Positions 4,839-8,158 of a DNA stretch of 8,158 nt are shown here, in pieces; the stretch's first letter is position 1, and the number at the start of each line of letters is the position of its first letter. A program made the position numbers and the translations under genes. The stretch lies in NCBI GenBank assembly GCA_004556565.1, contig SFGN01000088.1, positions 1 to 8,158 of the forward strand, given 5' to 3'. The notes below the pieces were generated by a model that did not search any database, was not told the DNA's origin, and worked only from the letters and a program-made list of their open reading frames with translations. The DNA comes from Lachnospiraceae bacterium (GTDB taxonomy: Bacteria; Bacillota_A; Clostridia; Lachnospirales; Lachnospiraceae).

Positions 4839-4867
4839 TTGTAAAATTTAATTTTAAGTTTTAAAAT
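4839..4867 (+). promoter_or_regulatory. Probable promoter of the SLH-protein gene
   Basis: TTGTAA (4839-4844) and TAAAAT (4862-4867) are separated by exactly 17 bases within an AT-rich stretch. Transcription would start near 4874, leaving a leader of about 70 bases before ATG 4945. Confidence 0.5.
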
Positions 4868-4896
4868 AGAATCAGCATTATTTGGTTATAAGACTG

Positions 4897-4923
4897 GCTG
4901 ACAGAAGAAAATAAGCTGTCGGC
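4897..4923 (+). promoter_or_regulatory. Leader hairpin upstream of the SLH-protein ribosome binding site
   Basis: GCTGACAG (4897-4904) pairs with CTGTCGGC (4916-4923) over eight pairs including one G-U, with an 11-base loop. A run of seven A follows on the plus strand, then AAGGAGG (4933-4939). It is probably an mRNA-stabilising or regulatory stem. Read on the minus strand, stem plus T7 would come in the wrong order for a terminator. Confidence 0.4.
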
Positions 4924-4944
4924 AAAAAAATGAAGGAGGGCAAA

Positions 4945-5829
4945 ATGAGAAAGAGGTCCATTTTAAGTCTGGCACTTGTATTAGCGATGGTAATAACATC
5001 TTCTCCGGTTATGGCGGCTGAAGAAAAAGTAGTGTCAGAGCAGGTAATTGTACAGCAAGGTGGAACAGTACAGTTGAAAACCGTAGATTCGTCTGATCTG
5101 GCTTATGTTTATGAATCCAGCGATGAGTCGGTTGCCGTTGTGAGCAAAGACGGAGATATTACGGCGGTTGCAGAAGGAAACTGCGAGATTACTGCGACGG
5201 CATATTATGGAGAAACAGCAGTGGGCGTGAAAAAAACACCGGTGACAGTTACAGCAACATCGGAAGGCGGTGAAGATCCTGGTAAAGGTGAAGAACCCGG
5301 CGGCGGTGAAGAACCCGGCGGCGGTGAAGAACCTGGCGGCGGTGAAGAACCCGGCAGCGGCGAAGAACCCGGCGGCGAGGAATCCGGCAGCGGCGAAGAA
5401 CCCGGCGGCGGCGAAGAACCCGGCAGCGGCGAAGAACCCGGCGGCGGTGAAGAACCCGGCAGTGGTGAAGAACCCGGCGGCGGAGATGAGGATCCCGATG
5501 CAACCACACTTCCGGAAGAAATTACAACATTTGTATTCGATGGGAACAAGATAACGGTAATAGAAGGTACGGATACTAATTATTCCATCGTCAATAAAGC
5601 TGGTGATGAAATAGAAGCATCCGGAACAGATACAGATGGCAATGCGTATTATATTGCGGCAGATGGTGATGTTGCAGCGGTAGAAATTGCAAAAAAGGGT
5701 GGAAGTTATGCATTTGAGGGAACAGCATCTGACAGCAGCATAAGTGTGAAAAAAGAAGCTACCAAAGATGCAGTCTTATATCTGAATGGCCTGAATATGA
5801 CTTCTTCTTATACGGCTCGGTCGTTGTAA
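4945..5829 (+). CDS. N-terminal half of a secreted SLH-anchored protein: signal peptide, BIG2, GEEP-repeat linker, start of beta-helix
   Basis: Start ATG 4945 has AAGGAGG (4933-4939) 5 bases upstream. The ATG at 4930 in the same frame overlaps this site and would put acidic residues before the signal peptide. Residues 1-24 are a classical signal peptide (MRKRSILSLALVLAMVITSS..., cleavage after VMA). About 30-105 is a BIG2-like bacterial Ig fold (YESSDESVAVVSKDGDITAV). About 109-185 is the Gly-Glu-Glu-Pro repeat linker. From about 190 a Cthe_2159-like beta-helix begins (VLYLNGLNMTSS). The frame ends at TAA 5827-5829, while the homologous reading continues in the -1 frame (VVVKKDSTAKVSILAVAGTTNTL). 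One missing C near 5818 would restore a single protein of about 1035 residues. If the lesion is real, the product is secreted but lacks its wall anchor. Confidence 0.75.
   Translation: MRKRSILSLALVLAMVITSSPVMAAEEKVVSEQVIVQQGGTVQLKTVDSSDLAYVYESSDESVAVVSKDGDITAVAEGNCEITATAYYGETAVGVKKTPVTVTATSEGGEDPGKGEEPGGGEEPGGGEEPGGGEEPGSGEEPGGEESGSGEEPGGGEEPGSGEEPGGGEEPGSGEEPGGGDEDPDATTLPEEITTFVFDGNKITVIEGTDTNYSIVNKAGDEIEASGTDTDGNAYYIAADGDVAAVEIAKKGGSYAFEGTASDSSISVKKEATKDAVLYLNGLNMTSSYTARSL
5281..5493 (+). repeat. 18-bp coding tandem repeat, Gly-(Gly/Ser)-Gly-Glu-Glu-Pro, 12 units
   Basis: Twelve successive units of GGC-(GGC/AGC)-GGY-GAA-GAA-CCC, all 18 bp except unit 6 (5371-5385), which is 15 bp and reads GGEES. 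The first unit has Lys and the last degrades to GGGDED. It is GC-rich against an AT-leaning gene and encodes an acidic, flexible linker between the BIG2 and beta-helix domains. Near-identical units make copy number prone to change by slippage or recombination. The reverse strand is open (PPGSSP-type text) only because of the repeat. Confidence 0.95.
5811..5829 (+). other. Frameshift lesion in the SLH-protein gene
   Basis: The frame from ATG 4945 reads ACG GCT CGG TCG TTG TAA. Adding one C (ACG GCT CCG GTC GTT GTA) gives T-A-P-V-V-V-K-K-D and runs on into the C-terminal half, matching the usual beta-helix text. No slippery heptamer lies at the switch point, so a one-base deletion or a sequencing error is likelier than programmed frameshifting. 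Confidence 0.7.
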
Positions 5830-8048
5830 AAAAAGATTCTACTGCGAAGGTATCTATTCTGGCTGTGGCAGGTACAACCAATACGTTGACTGACAATGCC
5901 TATAATAACGATGAAATTTATACAGATAACAGTAACGCAGAAAATGCCGTAATTAAAGCAAAAGATGGCAGTGATGTGACGATTGGCGGAACAGGAAAGC
6001 TGATAATTAATGGTAATGGCAAGAATGGAATTAAAGCGGCGACAAATCTGACGATTGAAGATGTTGATCTGACAGTCAAATCTGTGAATAATGCAATTGC
6101 ATCGGATATGGAGATGACCATTAAGAGCGGTACGATAAATGTAGAGTCAGGAAATGACGGAATTAAGTCCTGCAACGATGAGGCGCCAATTGGAAGTATC
6201 ACCATTGAAGGCGGTAATATTACGGTTGACTCTGTCGGAGACTGTATTGTAGCAACCAGGACGTTAACAATTAGTGGCGGTACATTTAACTTAACAGCAT
6301 ATGACGGTTACGATGCCGTTTACAATGGAGATGATGCTTCCTATCCAAGCGCAAAAGGATTGAAGGCAGCAGGCTCTTATATAGTGACCAGCGATAGTGG
6401 TACAGAGACAGAGGTCGAGCTTGTAGAAGAAAATGAACTGAATATCACAGGCGGAAGCTTTAAAATCAATACTGCGGATGATGCAATTCACAGTGATGGT
6501 GATACTACGATTACAGGCGGAGAGTTTGAAATCAGCACAGGTGACGATGCAATTCATGCAAATTATTACATGACACTGGGAACGGAAAATGAAAAGCAGG
6601 CGATTCCGGCATTTAAAGTAAAAAGTTGTTATGAGAGCATTGAAGCTGCAACGATAAACATTTATAGTGGCGACTACGAGATGTATTGTAGTGATGACAT
6701 TATTAATGCGGCAAATGAAGATCTGAAGGGCTGGACTTATCAGTTAAATATTTATGGTGGTACTTTCTACAGCAGTACATCAAAGGGAGACGGATATGAT
6801 TCCAATGGAAATATTTCTCTTTACGGCGGTACACATGTAAACATGAGCGATATCGGACTGGGAGAAAATAACGAAACACTTGATTGTGACGGAAGTCTGA
6901 CGCTTTCAGGTGCGACAGTTCTGGCAATTGGACGGGCAGGAATGGGTGTCAGCTATTCCAGCGCAAGTACCAATGCATATGTGAGGTTTGGAAGCAGCAG
7001 CAGCGGCGGTTCCAGACCGGGAATGGGAGGATCGACAACATCCTCTCTATCAATTACACCCGGAAGTAAAGTAGCTGTAATAGATGCCTCCGGAAATGTA
7101 TTGATGGAAACTACGACTTACTGGGATGCAATCAATAATGGGAAGAAAGCGTCTTATGTGATGTACACTTCTCTGGATCTGGCATCCGGAAGCAGCTGCA
7201 CATTATCTGTTGATGGAACACAGGCAGCAACGGGCACTGCATCAGCAACAGCGGGCATCAAAAGTATGTCAGTTGAGGAAGAAAGTGGACTTTCTACCAA
7301 TGTATCAAAAGCAGAAAAGCCGGAAGTAGAATTTAGATATGTATTTGTTTCCGAAGACCCGGAGATTGCAGCAGTATCAGAAACAGGAACTGTTACCGGA
7401 GTGAAAAAAGGAACTACAGTAATTAATGCAACAGTATTTGCAAATGATATGGAAATCTTCTCTGGAACGTATGATGTTCAGGTAAAGAAAGCCCTGCCAT
7501 TTATCGACGTTCAGGCAGGTGACTGGTACTATGATACTGTTGAATATGCTTATGAAAATGCAATAATGACGGGATTGACAGATACAGTATTCGGACCGAA
7601 CGATAATCTTGCACGTGCTCAGCTGGCAGTAATCCTTTACCGAATGAGCGGTGATGAGGCTGTAGAATACAGTGACGTATTCCCGGATGTAGAAGACGAT
7701 ATCTGGTATACAGATGGAATTCTCTGGGCAAGCAGTAAAGGTATTGTTACCGGATATACAGATACCGGATTGTTCCGACCGTCACAGAATATCTCTCGTG
7801 AGCAGATTGCAGTTATGCTTCATCGCTATGCAAAAGGTCTTAATCTTGATAATGGAGTAAGAGCAGAGTTTGATAAATTCCAGGATGCGGCAAATGTCAG
7901 CGAATATGCAGACGAAGCAATGCAGTGGGCAGTAGGCAACGGAATCATTACCGGAAAATATGAAGGAAAAATTATTGATCCTCAGGGAAATGCAACCCGT
8001 GCAGAATGTGCGACAATGATTTCCAGATTTTTAAAGTTAGCAGAGTAA
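5830..8048 (+). CDS. C-terminal half of the SLH-anchored protein: Cthe_2159-like beta-helix, BIG2-like module, three SLH domains
   Basis: The frame is open from before the 5827 stop of the other frame; GTG 5865 is the first possible start, without a ribosome binding site, so it is read only if the frameshift is bypassed. From about 5930 to 6960 there are repeated beta-helix turns (ITIEGGNITVDS, LTISGGTFNLTA, LNITGGSFKINTADDAIHSDGD), the pattern of Cthe_2159-like carbohydrate-binding domains. The namesake is reported to bind cellulose and polygalacturonate. A Ser/Gly-rich segment (about 6985-7045) and a small beta domain follow, then a BIG2-like module (about 7260-7490, VSEDPEIAAVSETGTVTGV). 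Three SLH domains end the protein: about 7498-7645 (FIDVQAGDWYYDTVEYA), 7672-7830 (FPDVEDDIWYTDGILWA) and 7870-8035 (ATRAECATMISRFL). SLH domains bind pyruvylated wall polymers. The likely role is a surface glycan-binding or adhesion protein. Confidence 0.8.
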
Positions 8049-8158
8049 ACTTATAAATGACTCAAACTTCGCACTTGAATAAGTGTCTATGCACCTTGAA
8101 AATTCAATAATAACTGGCATAAAAATAGCATGAAACCATCTGATTTGGTATAATTGAG
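8049..8158 (+). promoter_or_regulatory. 3' flank with small palindromes and an extended -10 motif at the window edge
   Basis: No coding sequence is seen. CACTT-GAAT-AAGTG (8072-8085) is a 5-bp hairpin 24 bases after the SLH-gene stop, without a T run, so it is a weak terminator candidate at best. TTGAA-AA-TTCAA (8096-8107) is a perfect 12-bp palindrome. TGGTATAAT (8146-8154) fits an extended -10 promoter element with no clear -35 and may serve a gene beyond the window. Confidence 0.3.

Larger units (their letters stand above)
4749..4944 (+). promoter_or_regulatory. Intergenic leader of the SLH-protein gene; element boundary region
   Basis: No gene is seen over 196 bases. The Xis-like gene ends at 4748 and an integrase would be expected next. 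Only ATG CCG GCT (4771-4779), which matches the MPA start I recall for such integrases, is present, and its frame stops after ten codons. The rest is AT-rich and holds a promoter (4839-4867), a leader hairpin (4897-4923) and the ribosome binding site of the next gene. A weak hairpin, CACTT (4791-4795) with AAGTG (4806-4810), lies between the two loci but lacks a good T run. Confidence 0.45.

Noticed and set aside
4930..4944. ATG 4930 as start of the SLH protein
   Set aside because: It overlaps the AAGGAGG that serves ATG 4945, and the signal peptide begins properly at MRKRS.
5205..5554. Long open frames on the minus strand and in another plus frame across the repeat (PPGSSP-rich, RRVLHRR-rich and KNPAAV-rich translations)
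   Set aside because: They exist only because an 18-bp repeat has no stops in other frames; no start signal, and the plus frame is embedded in a clear signal-peptide protein.
8072..8085. Intrinsic terminator after the SLH gene
   Set aside because: The 5-bp stem is not followed by a T run.
1..8158. CRISPR array, tRNA, rRNA or known riboswitch
   Set aside because: No spaced direct repeats, no cloverleaf and no recognisable rRNA or riboswitch core were seen; the tandem repeats have no unique spacers.

Overview
The window looks like chromosome of a gut-type Clostridia member, most likely Lachnospiraceae. The grounds are Gram-positive ribosome binding sites (AGGAGG type), moderate GC, a small-gene set that I recall as typical of Lachnospiraceae integrative elements, and a large secreted SLH-domain protein. 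No database search was possible, so all family names come from recognised motifs.

Layout. (1) 1-618 is a graveyard of mobile DNA: a degenerate 24-bp tandem repeat at the left edge, the C-terminal piece of an IS1182-type transposase on the minus strand (119-517), and a non-coding stretch with two inverted repeats. (2) 619-2296 is a complete-looking IS3-family insertion sequence with 23-bp terminal inverted repeats, orfA, orfB and an A7 frameshift site. Its OrfB has Asn where the first catalytic Asp of the DDE triad should be. (3) 2297-4770 is the remnant of an integrative or plasmid-like element: a 5'-truncated TOPRIM plus RepA-like ATPase gene cut exactly at the IS end, a promoter and palindrome in front of a probable antitoxin-toxin pair, and a small excisionase-like gene split by an A7 tract that runs straight into TAG. 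The expected integrase is absent. (4) 4771-8158 holds a leader with a promoter and hairpin, then a gene of about 1035 codons for an exported, cell-wall-attached protein: signal peptide, BIG2 domain, Gly-Glu-Glu-Pro repeat linker, Cthe_2159-like beta-helix, a second BIG2-like module and three SLH domains. It is broken by an apparent one-base loss near 5818.

How the parts relate. The replication ATPase, toxin-antitoxin pair and Xis-like gene fit the replication, maintenance and excision end of one mobile element. It now seems immobile: it has lost its integrase, its ATPase gene has lost its 5' end, and an IS3 copy is joined to the break. The SLH protein is probably host chromosome or an unrelated accessory gene beyond the old element boundary. 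Five separate lesions lie in 8 kb: the OrfB Asp-to-Asn change, the ATPase truncation, a Walker A Gly-to-Glu change, the Xis frameshift and the SLH-gene frameshift. The region is therefore either decaying or carries some assembly errors. The most useful open question is whether the two A7 tracts, both in the register needed for -1 slippage, are used as programmed frameshifts.
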